Origin: Leisingera sp. M658
GTDB lineage: Bacteria > Pseudomonadota > Alphaproteobacteria > Rhodobacterales > Rhodobacteraceae
Assembly (NCBI RefSeq): GCF_025144145.1
Contig: NZ_CP083548.1
Span: forward strand, 1-64,000
Direction of reading: 5' to 3'
DNA: 64,000 nt
A program made the translations under genes and the position numbers. The notes under the pieces were generated by a model. The model saw only the letters and a program-made list of their open reading frames with translations. It was not told the DNA's origin and made no database searches. Of this stretch, positions 29,655-38,093 are shown piece by piece (within the stretch, counting starts at the first letter, position 1; each line of letters starts with the position of its first letter).

Positions 29655-30137
29655 ATGCTGTCACGTCTCGACCGGTATTTTGAGGAGATCCTTTGCACAT
29701 TCTTTCTGTGCATGGTGGTCGGCTCGGTTCTCATGCAGGTGGTGCTGCGATTTTTCTTTCATTCCGCGGCTGCCTGGGCCGAAGAAACCGCCGTCTATGG
29801 CATGATCTTTGCGGTTTATCTCGGGGCGGTGATGGCTGTCCGGGACCGGGCGCACATCCGCATCACCCTGCTGATCAGCCGACTGCCGCGCAGCCTGCAA
29901 GTCTGTTCCGTAGTTCTGGCCGATGCGCTGTGGCTGGGGTTTGTGATCTTCATGATCGTGCAGACCACAATCTATACGCAGCTTCTGTTCCAAGTGACCT
30001 ATCAGACCCCCGGCCTGGGGATCGAACAGCGCTGGGTGCAAATGTTCATTCCCATCGCCTTCTGCCTGATGCTGTTCCGCATGCTGCAGGTCTACTGGCG
30101 CTGGCGTGCCGAAAATTGGAAAGGACTGCCGCTATGA
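29655..30137 (+). CDS. dctQ: TRAP transporter small permease DctQ
   Basis: 160-residue four-helix membrane subunit. ATG 29655 is preferred over 29637 because GGAGG lies six bases upstream. Family features: VLRFFFHSAAAWAEETAVYG (helix 2 with the conserved WxEE) and VRDRAHIRITLL. Its stop overlaps the start of dctM by four bases (ATGA). It pairs with DctM as the stalk subunit of the sodium-coupled importer. Confidence 0.92.
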   Translation: MLSRLDRYFEEILCTFFLCMVVGSVLMQVVLRFFFHSAAAWAEETAVYGMIFAVYLGAVMAVRDRAHIRITLLISRLPRSLQVCSVVLADALWLGFVIFMIVQTTIYTQLLFQVTYQTPGLGIEQRWVQMFIPIAFCLMLFRMLQVYWRWRAENWKGLPL

Positions 30138-31534
30138 ACGAAGCATCCATGGAAAAAGCTGTTCCCCGCACATCTTTGACTGCTGTTTCGGTGCTGGTGG
30201 TTCTGATCTTGGCACTGGTCCTGGCCATGGTTGCAGGTGCGAACGGCCCGGTCATGATGGCCATAGTTTTTGTAGTCACCATGGCCATCGGGGTTCCCAT
30301 TCCCTTTGCTGCAGGTATTGCCACAGTGGCAGGGCTGCTGATTGCCGACATCCCGCTGACACTGATGGCGCAAGCGGCCTGGACGGCGTTTGAGCCTTTC
30401 CCGCTGGTCACTATCCCGCTGTTCATCCTTGCGGGCCAGCTGATGGAGCAAGGCGGCATGTCCGATAAGCTGGTCGCCATCGCCCAGCGCCTTGTTGGGG
30501 CCTACAAAGGCGGCATGGGACTGGTCACGGTTGTTGCCTGCATGTTCTTTGCCGCCTTGTCTGGATCTGGACCGGCAACCACCGCGGCGATCGGTTCGAT
30601 CACCATTCCAGCCATGCAAGAAGAGGGTTACCGCTCCCGTTTCGCAGGTGCCATCGCCGCCGCTGCTGGGGCACTTGGCAGCATGATTCCTCCGTCCAAC
30701 CTGCTGATCATTTTTGCCTTGGTCACCGATGTGTCGATCCCTCGCCTGTTTCTCGCAGGCATCATTCCGGGCGTCGTGCTGGGACTAATGCTGATGGTCG
30801 TGGTGTTCGTGATCTCACTGCGCAACGGGTATGGCGGCACCGGTGAAAGATTCCGCTGGGGACCGCTGCTCGAAGCTCTTTGGGAAGGCAAATGGGCCGT
30901 GATGGCGCCTGTGATTATCCTGGGCGGTATTTATGCCGGCATCTTTACCCCGTCCGAGGCAGCCGGTGTTGCCGTGGCCTATGGTTTCTTTGTCGGGCTG
31001 TTCATCTACAAGGGGCTGACCTGGAGCAAACTGTTTCAGGCCTTCAAATTCACCGCCATCGTTATCGGCACAGTCTTGTTCATTCTTGGCTCGACCAAGG
31101 CCTTTGGCCAGCTGGTCACGATCTTTGACATCCCGTCGTCGGTCCTGGACCTGTTCCAGAATCTGGCAGCCTATCCCTGGCTGGTGATGCTGCTGATCGG
31201 CGTGTTCTACATCCTCGTCGGCATGTGGCTGGAGAGCATTCCGCAGATCATCATTTTTACCGCCGTGTTTTTCCCGCTGGTAACCAGCCTGGGCATAGAT
31301 CCGGTGGTCTTTGGTATCTTTACTGTCATGACCTGCGAAATCGGCTTTCTGACTCCGCCCATCGGGGTCAACCTCTTTGTCGCGGCCCGTATCAGCAGGA
31401 TCTCCATTGAGGAAATCTCTGTTGGGGTGCTGCCGCTGCTGATCCCCTACATCGCAATGATCCTGCTGCTGGTCTTCTTCTCCAGCTGGGTCACTTTCCT
31501 TCCTGATCTCGTCTATGGCGAACGCTTGAGGTAA
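30134..31534 (+). CDS. dctM: TRAP transporter large permease DctM
   Basis: 466-residue, about 12-helix translocation subunit. It starts at ATG 30134 inside the dctQ stop. Diagnostic stretches are IPLFILAGQLMEQGGMSDKL, FFAALSGSGPATTAAIGSIT, SMIPPSNLLIIFALVTDVSI and EIGFLTPPIGVNLFVA. It moves substrate from DctP across the inner membrane using a sodium gradient. The next gene begins three bases after the stop codon, so the hydrolase belongs to the same operon. Confidence 0.94.
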   Translation: MNEASMEKAVPRTSLTAVSVLVVLILALVLAMVAGANGPVMMAIVFVVTMAIGVPIPFAAGIATVAGLLIADIPLTLMAQAAWTAFEPFPLVTIPLFILAGQLMEQGGMSDKLVAIAQRLVGAYKGGMGLVTVVACMFFAALSGSGPATTAAIGSITIPAMQEEGYRSRFAGAIAAAAGALGSMIPPSNLLIIFALVTDVSIPRLFLAGIIPGVVLGLMLMVVVFVISLRNGYGGTGERFRWGPLLEALWEGKWAVMAPVIILGGIYAGIFTPSEAAGVAVAYGFFVGLFIYKGLTWSKLFQAFKFTAIVIGTVLFILGSTKAFGQLVTIFDIPSSVLDLFQNLAAYPWLVMLLIGVFYILVGMWLESIPQIIIFTAVFFPLVTSLGIDPVVFGIFTVMTCEIGFLTPPIGVNLFVAARISRISIEEISVGVLPLLIPYIAMILLLVFFSSWVTFLPDLVYGERLR

Positions 31535-31537
31535 CCC

Positions 31538-33655
31538 ATGAATACCATTCCCCTTATTGGCTACAGCGACCGGCTGTCCGCGCGCCCTGGCGAGAGTATC
31601 GCATTCAAAATATCTTCCGAAGCCAAAGGCAAAGTCACGGCCCGTCTTTTCCGGTCCATAAGCGCCGACCCCAACCCAGCAGGACAGGGGATCGTAGAGG
31701 AGGATGCCTCAGCCTATTTCGACCCGATCCAATTCCTGTCCCGCAAGCAGAACTTCCGCAGTGGCTCGTACGGGCTGGCGAAAGAGGCGGTATCTGCACC
31801 GGCTACAACGGATCTTACCTTCAGCGCTATTGTACTTGCGACTAAGCAGACAGGTAAGCAGCAGGTGGCGCTGGCCTGCGGCGGCTATGAACTCGCGTTG
31901 ACAAATGACGGCAGCGCTAGTTTCTTGGCTCCGGATGGCGCAGTGGCAACCGGCCAGCCGCTGACCCTTCGGCATTGGTACCGGATCACTGGCCGGATCA
32001 GTGCAGCTGGAGACATCAGCATTACCCAGACGCCGCTTGGACGCAGTTTTGAAAATGAGATCATGTCGAATGGCCATGCTGTCCCGCCAACGATGCTGGC
32101 GGGGCGGCCTTCAATTGCAGCCCGCCTTCGCAATGGCCAGGCTTCAGATCATTTCAACGGCAAGATCGAAGATCCATCAATTCTGGCCAACGGTGCACCA
32201 CTGGCTGCCTGGGACTTCTCGCAAGGGATATCTTCAACGCAGGGGCACGCGACAACGGGGCCGGACCTGGATCTGATCAATTTTCCAGCGAGAGCCATGA
32301 CAGGATCCCGCTGGGACGGCTCTGAGATGAACTGGCGGCACCGCCCGGATCACTATGGCGCCATCCATTTTCACGAAGACGATATCTATGACTTTGAATG
32401 GGAAACCGATTTCAGCTTCAATGTGCCGGCAGACATGCCATCCGGTGCTTATGTGATGCGGATCGAGGCAGACGGGCTGGAAGACGCCATACCCTTTTTC
32501 ATTTGCCCGCCGCTTGGCCAGCCGCGCGCCAAACTCTGCGTGCTGGTGTCAACCTTCACCTACACGATTTATGGCAACCATGCGCGGCCGGACTATAAAC
32601 CGGAGTGGCAGAAACGAAATACAGAGTGGAATGCCTACCCGCACAATCCGGCCGAATACCCGCAGTACGGGCTGTCCACCTACAATTACCATTCTGATGG
32701 GTCCGGCATCTGTCACGCCTCGCATCTGCGGCCCTTGTTCAACCTGCGGCCAGGCTTTCTGACCTTCGGGAGCACCTCCTGCTCTGGGCTGCGGCACCTG
32801 CAGGCCGATAGCCATCTGCTCAGCTGGCTGCATGCCAAGGGGATTGACTATGACATTGTGACAGATGCTGAGCTGCACAACGACGGCGTTGCCGCGATTG
32901 CCAGTTATGCAGCCGTCACCACCGGCAGCCACCCCGAGTATCACACAACGGAAACCTTGAATGCTCTACGCGATTACCGCGATGCGGGAGGTTCGCTCAA
33001 CTACCTGGGCGGCAACGGATTCTATTGGCGTATAGCTGTGCATCAGGAAAACCCCGGCCTATTGGAAATCCGCCGGGCCGAAGATGGAATCCGGGCCTGG
33101 GCTGCAGAACCGGGCGAGTATTACAACGCCTTTGATGGCGGTTACGGCGGCTTGTGGCGCCGCAACGACCGCCCGCCGCAAGAGCTGGTCGGCATTGGTT
33201 TTGCCGCGCAGGGGGAATTCCATGGCGCCCCCTACCAGCGCACCTGTACTGATCCGGCATATGACTGGATTTTTGACGGAATCGAGAGTGATGTCCTCGG
33301 AGACTTTGGCTTCAGCGGCAATGGCGCCGCTGGGTTCGAACTGGACCACTGCGACATACGCTTGGGCACCCCCCCGGAAACAGTGATCCTCGCGCAGTCA
33401 TTCTCCCGCGAGGGTGAGTTCATGCTTGTGCCCGAGGAGCAGCTCACGCACCTTACGAACCTGAGCGGCGGCCCGGAAGCTGACATGCTGCGCGCAGACA
33501 TGGTTTACTTGGAGCTGCCCGGCGGCGGCTCGGTCTTTTCGACCGGTTCGATCACCTTCTGCGGCAGCTTGCCGTGGAATGGCTTCAACAATGATGTTTC
33601 CCGCCTCCTTGAAAACATCCTGTGTCATGCTTTAGCAAAAGGATGCCCCCAGTAG
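31538..33655 (+). CDS. N,N-dimethylformamidase large-subunit-like protein
   Basis: 705 residues, close to the size of DMFase large subunits. N-terminal part: IPLIGYSDRLSARPGESIAF with LamG-like strands (residues 60-200); C-terminal half: the DMFase catalytic region (LVSTFTYTIYGNHARPDYKP, YNYHSDGSGICHASHLRPLF, DIVTDAELHNDG, GSLNYLGGNGFYWRI). The metal-dependent amidase of this family hydrolyses N,N-dimethylformamide or related N-substituted amides. The small (alpha) subunit gene of classical DMFase is not present nearby. Co-transcription with a TRAP importer suggests uptake and hydrolysis of the same compound. Substrate is inferred. Confidence 0.85.
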   Translation: MNTIPLIGYSDRLSARPGESIAFKISSEAKGKVTARLFRSISADPNPAGQGIVEEDASAYFDPIQFLSRKQNFRSGSYGLAKEAVSAPATTDLTFSAIVLATKQTGKQQVALACGGYELALTNDGSASFLAPDGAVATGQPLTLRHWYRITGRISAAGDISITQTPLGRSFENEIMSNGHAVPPTMLAGRPSIAARLRNGQASDHFNGKIEDPSILANGAPLAAWDFSQGISSTQGHATTGPDLDLINFPARAMTGSRWDGSEMNWRHRPDHYGAIHFHEDDIYDFEWETDFSFNVPADMPSGAYVMRIEADGLEDAIPFFICPPLGQPRAKLCVLVSTFTYTIYGNHARPDYKPEWQKRNTEWNAYPHNPAEYPQYGLSTYNYHSDGSGICHASHLRPLFNLRPGFLTFGSTSCSGLRHLQADSHLLSWLHAKGIDYDIVTDAELHNDGVAAIASYAAVTTGSHPEYHTTETLNALRDYRDAGGSLNYLGGNGFYWRIAVHQENPGLLEIRRAEDGIRAWAAEPGEYYNAFDGGYGGLWRRNDRPPQELVGIGFAAQGEFHGAPYQRTCTDPAYDWIFDGIESDVLGDFGFSGNGAAGFELDHCDIRLGTPPETVILAQSFSREGEFMLVPEEQLTHLTNLSGGPEADMLRADMVYLELPGGGSVFSTGSITFCGSLPWNGFNNDVSRLLENILCHALAKGCPQ

Positions 33656-34049
33656 GAGTTGCATTTTAGAGGCTGGCGCGCGCCAACAGGCTTTGTTCCG
33701 GGCGCCCGCACAAGACCCGCAACTTAATAGTTGAAATCAACCGCGGCGAACGGACGGATTAGAAATCCACTCACTGACGTGATTATGAAAGATCGGTTTG
33801 GAGGAAAGCACTCTGCACACCAGGCAGCGGACGCGGGCGCAAACCAGTGTGAGTGTCTTCTGCAAGTGCATTCGGCGCAGCGGCGTTAGTTCGCATTGTC
33901 CCGCAACTTTCGAGTTCGTGTGCGGCGCAGCGAAGGGCTGTTCTCGTTCAGGGTGATGCGAAAAGGACCCTTTTTGCAGCAGTGAAGGCCGCTCCCATAA
34001 TGCATTGATTTTCCTAGCACTGGACTGACGCAAAAACCCTAGGCAAAAT
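33656..34049. other. Gap before the TniBQ module, possible transposon end/res site
   Basis: About 390 bases without a convincing gene. The inverted repeat TTGGCGCGCGCCAA-like (33675-33686) lies shortly after the hydrolase. Close to the recombinase start are short AT-rich repeats (TTTTCCTAG at 34010 and CCCTAGGCAAAAT at 34037) of the kind seen in resolvase res sites. I could not locate a matching terminal repeat on the other side of the module. Confidence 0.35.
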
Positions 34050-34991
34050 ATGCACATGAAAATCGGCTATGCGCGGGTATCAACGGAGGAACAAAACCTC
34101 GATCTACAAATCGAGGCTCTGACCGAAGCTGGATGCGACCGTATTGTCACCGATCAGGCAAAGAGCGGCGCAACCGCGGCCGAGACGCGTTCCGGTTTCT
34201 CAGAAGCAATGGAGCTGTTGGATGAGGGTGACTTATTGGTGGTCTGGAAGCTGGACAGGGTAGGGCGGTCCATCGCTGACCTCGTTCACCTTCTGAAACT
34301 CTTTGGAGATCGCGGTATCGAGTTTCGCAGTCTGACGGACGGAATAGACACGACGACTGCAGGGGGGCGCTTAGTATTTCACATTATGGGAGCATTAGCT
34401 GAATTCGAGCGGGACCTGATCCAGGAACGGACGAAGGCCGGTCTTCGCGCTGCGAAGAAGCGCGGCAAGCAGCTAGGCCGACCGCCTGTTCTTTCCGCCG
34501 CTCAAATCGCGCACGCCAGGACTGCGATCGCAACCAAGCGGGAAACTGTTTCAGGCATGGCGGAGATTCTTGGCGTAAACCGAAGCACGCTGCAGCGTGC
34601 AATGTCGCGTGATGAACGGGTGGGCGCCAGGCCGCCAAGCTGCGGCGTGAAAGATGTCATGCTCAAGTACGACCCTACTGACATTCGGATGGTGCACATC
34701 AGTGCAGATGAAGAAATCTTTCATGAGGCCAGAAGCGAGCATTTTCCGCGCAATCCTCTGTCTTTAGATGACTGGCACGAACAACGAAAACGTAGAGAAG
34801 AACGGCTGCAAGCAGCGATGAACGTGCCCAACCCCGTCGCTGCACACGACTATCGCAAGCAAATCTTGTCGGAAGCAAATCGACGAAAGAAGGCAGTTAG
34901 CCACTTCGAAGCACTTCCTCAATCACAAGGTTGCGATATTCGCGATCTTAGTGGGCCACGAGGCTTTTCTGTGCCGAGGAAGTTGTCATGA
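34050..34991 (+). CDS. Serine recombinase fused to a TniA/TnsB-like C-terminal tail
   Basis: 313 residues. Residues 1-190 are a complete resolvase/invertase: catalytic MKIGYARVSTEEQNLDLQ with the nucleophile Ser, KLDRVGRS, EFERDLIQERTKAGL, and a C-terminal HTH (MAEILGVNRSTLQRAM). Residues about 200-313 do not belong to resolvases. They read VMLKYDPTDIRMVHISADEE, then RNPLSLDDWHEQRKRREERL, then DYRKQILSEANRRKKAVSHF, resembling the beta-barrel and tail of Mu/TniA transposases. The DDE core is absent. Start is ATG 34050 or 34056. The stop overlaps tniB by four bases, so the module stays translationally coupled. Confidence 0.78.
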   Translation: MHMKIGYARVSTEEQNLDLQIEALTEAGCDRIVTDQAKSGATAAETRSGFSEAMELLDEGDLLVVWKLDRVGRSIADLVHLLKLFGDRGIEFRSLTDGIDTTTAGGRLVFHIMGALAEFERDLIQERTKAGLRAAKKRGKQLGRPPVLSAAQIAHARTAIATKRETVSGMAEILGVNRSTLQRAMSRDERVGARPPSCGVKDVMLKYDPTDIRMVHISADEEIFHEARSEHFPRNPLSLDDWHEQRKRREERLQAAMNVPNPVAAHDYRKQILSEANRRKKAVSHFEALPQSQGCDIRDLSGPRGFSVPRKLS

Positions 34992-35857
34992 GAAAAACGC
35001 CATCTCAACACTTCGCGGACATGTCGCAGGCGCCGGTACCCGAGCGAATTCATTACGTTCGCACCGGGGCGTTTTTTGAAACATCAGCTATTCGCGCGCT
35101 TAGAGATCGATTGGATGAACTGATCCGTGAGCCGGTAGACTGCGAGAACAAGCTTGTATTCATAACCGCCCCGGCTGGGATGGGATTGACCCGAATTATC
35201 AAGCAATTTGCAGCACAGCACCCCCCAAAGACGAGTAGGCGACGCGGCAGGCACACGGTTCCGCTCGTGAACCAGCTCATCCATCCGAGCGGTGACTTCA
35301 TTGACTATTGCGATGCACTCCGCACGAACCTCGACATTCCAGGATACGGCGCAATGACACGCCGATCCTCTTACCCAAAGACCCTCGAGTTATTAGGGCA
35401 TTTGAAAACGCGGCTCGTAATCTTGGAGGATTTTCACCGCGCCTACAGTTTTCAAAAACATCAATTGATATCGTATCAGAATTACGTCCACTACCTGATT
35501 TCCGAATACGATATCAGGGTCATCCTTACAGGAGCTCCGCGCATATGGCGATGGGCATTGGAAGACGAACAGACTTTAGGGCGATCAGTTCACCTTCAGT
35601 ATCGGGCCTGGACACCAAGCGAGGATGACTTCATCGAGTTTCTTGAAGGGTTTGAACGATGGTGTCCGGTTAGAGAAGAGGGGGCTCTGTCGCGCGATCC
35701 CAAACTTCGCAAGGCAATTATCAGCCGGACCCATGGTATCTGCAAAAGCGTGATGCAAGTGCTCACCGGCCTTGCAATTTATGCGATTGTGTCTGGCAGT
35801 GAGCGCCTGGATTTCGACACGTGGATAAGCTTTCGGGACCAAGGGCTATCGATATGA
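34988..35857 (+). CDS. tniB: TniB-like AAA+ transposition protein with altered Walker A
   Basis: 289 residues, usual TniB length. Layout follows TniB: RALRDRLDELIREP, P-loop region VFITAPAGMGLTRIIKQF, Walker B-like LVILEDFHRA, sensor region VILTGAPRIWRWAL, then a C-terminal helical domain. In the P-loop the Gly-Lys-Thr/Ser signature is replaced by Gly-Leu-Thr, so the ATP-binding lysine is missing, and Walker B has Glu-Asp rather than Asp-Glu. TniB normally bridges TniA and TniQ as a nucleotide-bound filament; this copy may work without hydrolysis or be decayed. It overlaps both neighbours by four bases. Confidence 0.82.
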   Translation: MRKTPSQHFADMSQAPVPERIHYVRTGAFFETSAIRALRDRLDELIREPVDCENKLVFITAPAGMGLTRIIKQFAAQHPPKTSRRRGRHTVPLVNQLIHPSGDFIDYCDALRTNLDIPGYGAMTRRSSYPKTLELLGHLKTRLVILEDFHRAYSFQKHQLISYQNYVHYLISEYDIRVILTGAPRIWRWALEDEQTLGRSVHLQYRAWTPSEDDFIEFLEGFERWCPVREEGALSRDPKLRKAIISRTHGICKSVMQVLTGLAIYAIVSGSERLDFDTWISFRDQGLSI

Positions 35858-36900
35858 GCGTCACACCCTATGCGATGGAAAGCCTGACTTCATTCGTAAG
35901 CCGCGCGGCTGCAATGCATTCGACTGATCCCCGGTCCTACCTTCGCAGGCTCTTTCCGTCAGATAGCTACCAGGACATCGCAAGATTTCCTGAAGATCTG
36001 GACGCACTAGATCAAGGTGCCATTCTAGCTGGTCTGAACAATGCGCTGGACTCTGCGAAGCGCAGGCTGGAATTGCTCACCTTCCCCGGCGCAAAACCTG
36101 GCGTTCATACCAAGTGGTTGAGGCGGGCAGGTGGGATTCATTTGGGTTTTGACCAATTCAGCACGACACCCTCTTTCGCGTGGTGTCCACGTTGCCTTCT
36201 CCGCGACCAACTCGATGGCCACGATCAATTCATGCGATTGTCTTGGAGGTTGATCACACAGACGTTTTGCCTAGTTCATAGGAGACCGCTTACCACTCAT
36301 TGCCTGGCCTGCTATGATTGCGAGGCAGAGACGGCATTCGTTTTCGACGGCGCCAACGTTGTGCTCGCGTGTAGCGCATGCGGCTCACTCTATTCGACGC
36401 AGCTTGGCCTGCCTGATATGTCTGCCTCGACCACTCTGCGACTGCATAACAACCGGCGTGTACAGATTGCTTGGAATGGGGCAATCCAACTGGAAATGGC
36501 ACTCGAAAGGAGCCTGTCGGAGCGGTCTAAAACCAAGAACAAAAGTGAATTCCTTGACTTTGTTATGGCTTTTGCAAACGTGCTGTTGAAATCCGGTCGG
36601 GGCGGGAGGGCGCCGATTGATCTCTTTTCCAGTGTTGCGTTCCCATCGCGGCCAAACCCGCATAACATCACGTCAATGGATCGGCCTTACCGAGCATCTT
36701 CGATCGCAGTTACCCGCAAAACACACGGTTTCATCGCAACCATTTTGAAGCGCCGCGTGAACCTGTTCTCAATAAAGGGCGTGCATGAGAAACGTTGGGG
36801 TAGGGAGCCCTCAATGCAAGAGCTACGATCCGAACTCGAGCCGGATCAGAACGATGAGCTCGATCAGTTACTATTGAGATTTCCTGCAAAATGGTTCTGA
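35854..36900 (+). CDS. tniQ: TniQ-family target-site protein
   Basis: 348 residues. ATG 35854 overlaps the tniB stop (ATGA). The N-terminal TniQ domain begins with ESLTSFVSRAAAMH, and zinc-finger pairs are intact: CPRC (residue about 112), CLVH (about 142), CLAC (about 153), CSAC (about 179). TniQ proteins choose the target for Tn5053/Tn7-like transposons and link to the TniB/TnsC ATPase. No TniA gene lies in the window and no Cascade or other targeting gene adjoins it. It is followed at once by an IS1182/IS5-like element. Confidence 0.85.
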   Translation: MSVTPYAMESLTSFVSRAAAMHSTDPRSYLRRLFPSDSYQDIARFPEDLDALDQGAILAGLNNALDSAKRRLELLTFPGAKPGVHTKWLRRAGGIHLGFDQFSTTPSFAWCPRCLLRDQLDGHDQFMRLSWRLITQTFCLVHRRPLTTHCLACYDCEAETAFVFDGANVVLACSACGSLYSTQLGLPDMSASTTLRLHNNRRVQIAWNGAIQLEMALERSLSERSKTKNKSEFLDFVMAFANVLLKSGRGGRAPIDLFSSVAFPSRPNPHNITSMDRPYRASSIAVTRKTHGFIATILKRRVNLFSIKGVHEKRWGREPSMQELRSELEPDQNDELDQLLLRFPAKWF

Positions 36901-36989
36901 GGGCTTCGGGCGTATTCCGTTGAAAAACTCCTTCTTGATTGAGATGCCCGCGGCTGGTTCAATTCCCTCATTAGGTGGGAGGATCGGCG

Positions 36990-37860
36990 ATGATGGGACC
37001 GCGGCAAGAGGCGCAACCGGCGCTATTTTACGAGTTCTCGCTCGAGGATCATGTCCCGCAAAACCATTTCCTGCGCTCCATCGACCGGTTTGTGGATCTG
37101 TCCGGGATCCGCAGCTACCTTGCCGGTTTCTACAGCCATACAGGTCGGCCTTCGATTGATCCCGAGCTGCTGATCCGCATGTTGCTGGTCGGCTATTGCT
37201 TCGGCATCCGGTCGGAACGGCGGCTGTGTGAAGAGGTCCACCTGAACCTCGCCTATCGCTGGTTCTGCCGCCTTGATCTGAGCGACCGGGTCCCGGATCA
37301 CTCGACCTTCTCCAAGAACCGCCCCTTTCGGCAGATTGCTTCGCAATCGCCTGCCGGGCAATGCATGGTCGGTTCCGGGACAGCGAACTGTTGCGGCATC
37401 TCTTCGAGACAACCGTCGCGCGGTGTATCGAAGAGGGTCTGGTCAGCGGGCAGCGCATGGCCATCGATGCCAGCCTGATCGAAGCCGATGCCAACAAGCA
37501 AAATTCTACGCCTAAGGAAGAATGGGACGTCAGGCAGATCGATCCCGCCGATGCGCCTCGGGCGGTCCGTGAGTATCTCGACACCCTGGACGAGGCTGCC
37601 TTCGGCGCGGCCAGCGAGGTTCAGCCAAAGTTTACGTCCCATTCCGACCCTGCCAGTCAATGGACCGCAGCCCGCAAGGGTCCGGCCTTCTTCAGCTATT
37701 CCGACAATTACCTGATCGACACGGACCACGGCGTCATCGTGGACGTGGAGGCGACGAGATCAATCCGCCAAGCCGAAGTTGGGTCGACCAAGACCATGCT
37801 CGAGCGCGTGAAGGCGAGGTTCGACCTCCACCCTGAGCGCCTGATCGCAGACACCGCCTA
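36990..37860 (+). pseudogene. IS1182/IS5-like transposase, interrupted and 3'-truncated
   Basis: DDE transposase with an N-terminal DUF772-type domain (EFSLEDHVPQNHFLRSIDRF, HTGRPSIDPELLIRMLLVGY, DHSTFSKNR) and the start of the catalytic domain (MAIDASLIEADANKQNSTP, FFSYSDNYLIDTDHGVIVDV). ATG 36990 has GGAGG upstream. The frame is broken at 37322-37363 by a 41/42-base insertion; downstream it continues as HGRFRDSELLRHLFETTVAR. It then stops at LIADTAY where the LysE element begins, so the last quarter is gone. Confidence 0.85.
37322..37363. repeat. 42-bp two-hairpin micro-element, copy 2 (inside IS1182/IS5-like transposase)
   Basis: Begins CCCCTTTCGGCA and ends GCCGGGCAATG. Hairpin 1 is GATTGC-TTC-GCAATC. 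Compared with copy 1 (CATTGC...GCAATG), the closing C-G pair is G-C here: both bases changed together, so the stem is kept. Hairpin 2 is weaker in this copy. Removal of 41 bases restores the reading frame KNR-HGRFRDSE exactly. Confidence 0.78.
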
Positions 37861-38000
37861 TCTTGAGATCATCCGGGTTTGGGCGCGAGATCATCGGCGT
37901 ATCCAGCTCAGATTTTTTGAGACTCAAAATCGCCGCTGGCTCACAATGCTTGCGACTGAGCGCAGATTACCTGAGACGGGCTCACGTCGCTGAGACTGAG
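37861..38000 (+). repeat. Left 140-bp terminal inverted repeat of the LysE element
   Basis: Contains several CTGAGAC/GAGAC motifs in tandem, probably multiple transposase-binding sites. It matches 39045-39184 in inverse orientation, colinear from end to end. Confidence 0.8.
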
Positions 38001-38093
38001 CATATCACACCGGGTTGGTGGTCCGAGAACAGCCGTTCACGGTATCGGACCCGAACAGGTAAGACGCCGGACTTTGCTGCCGTTCAGCCCCGT

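Noticed and set aside
33737-34057. 106-codon minus-strand frame upstream of the recombinase
   Set aside because: Cys/Arg-rich translation without a domain, overlapping the probable recombinase promoter and res region.
34988-36900. CRISPR-associated or Tn7-like transposon
   Set aside because: TniB and TniQ are present, but there is no TnsA, no TniA/TnsB gene, no Cas gene and no repeat array in the window.
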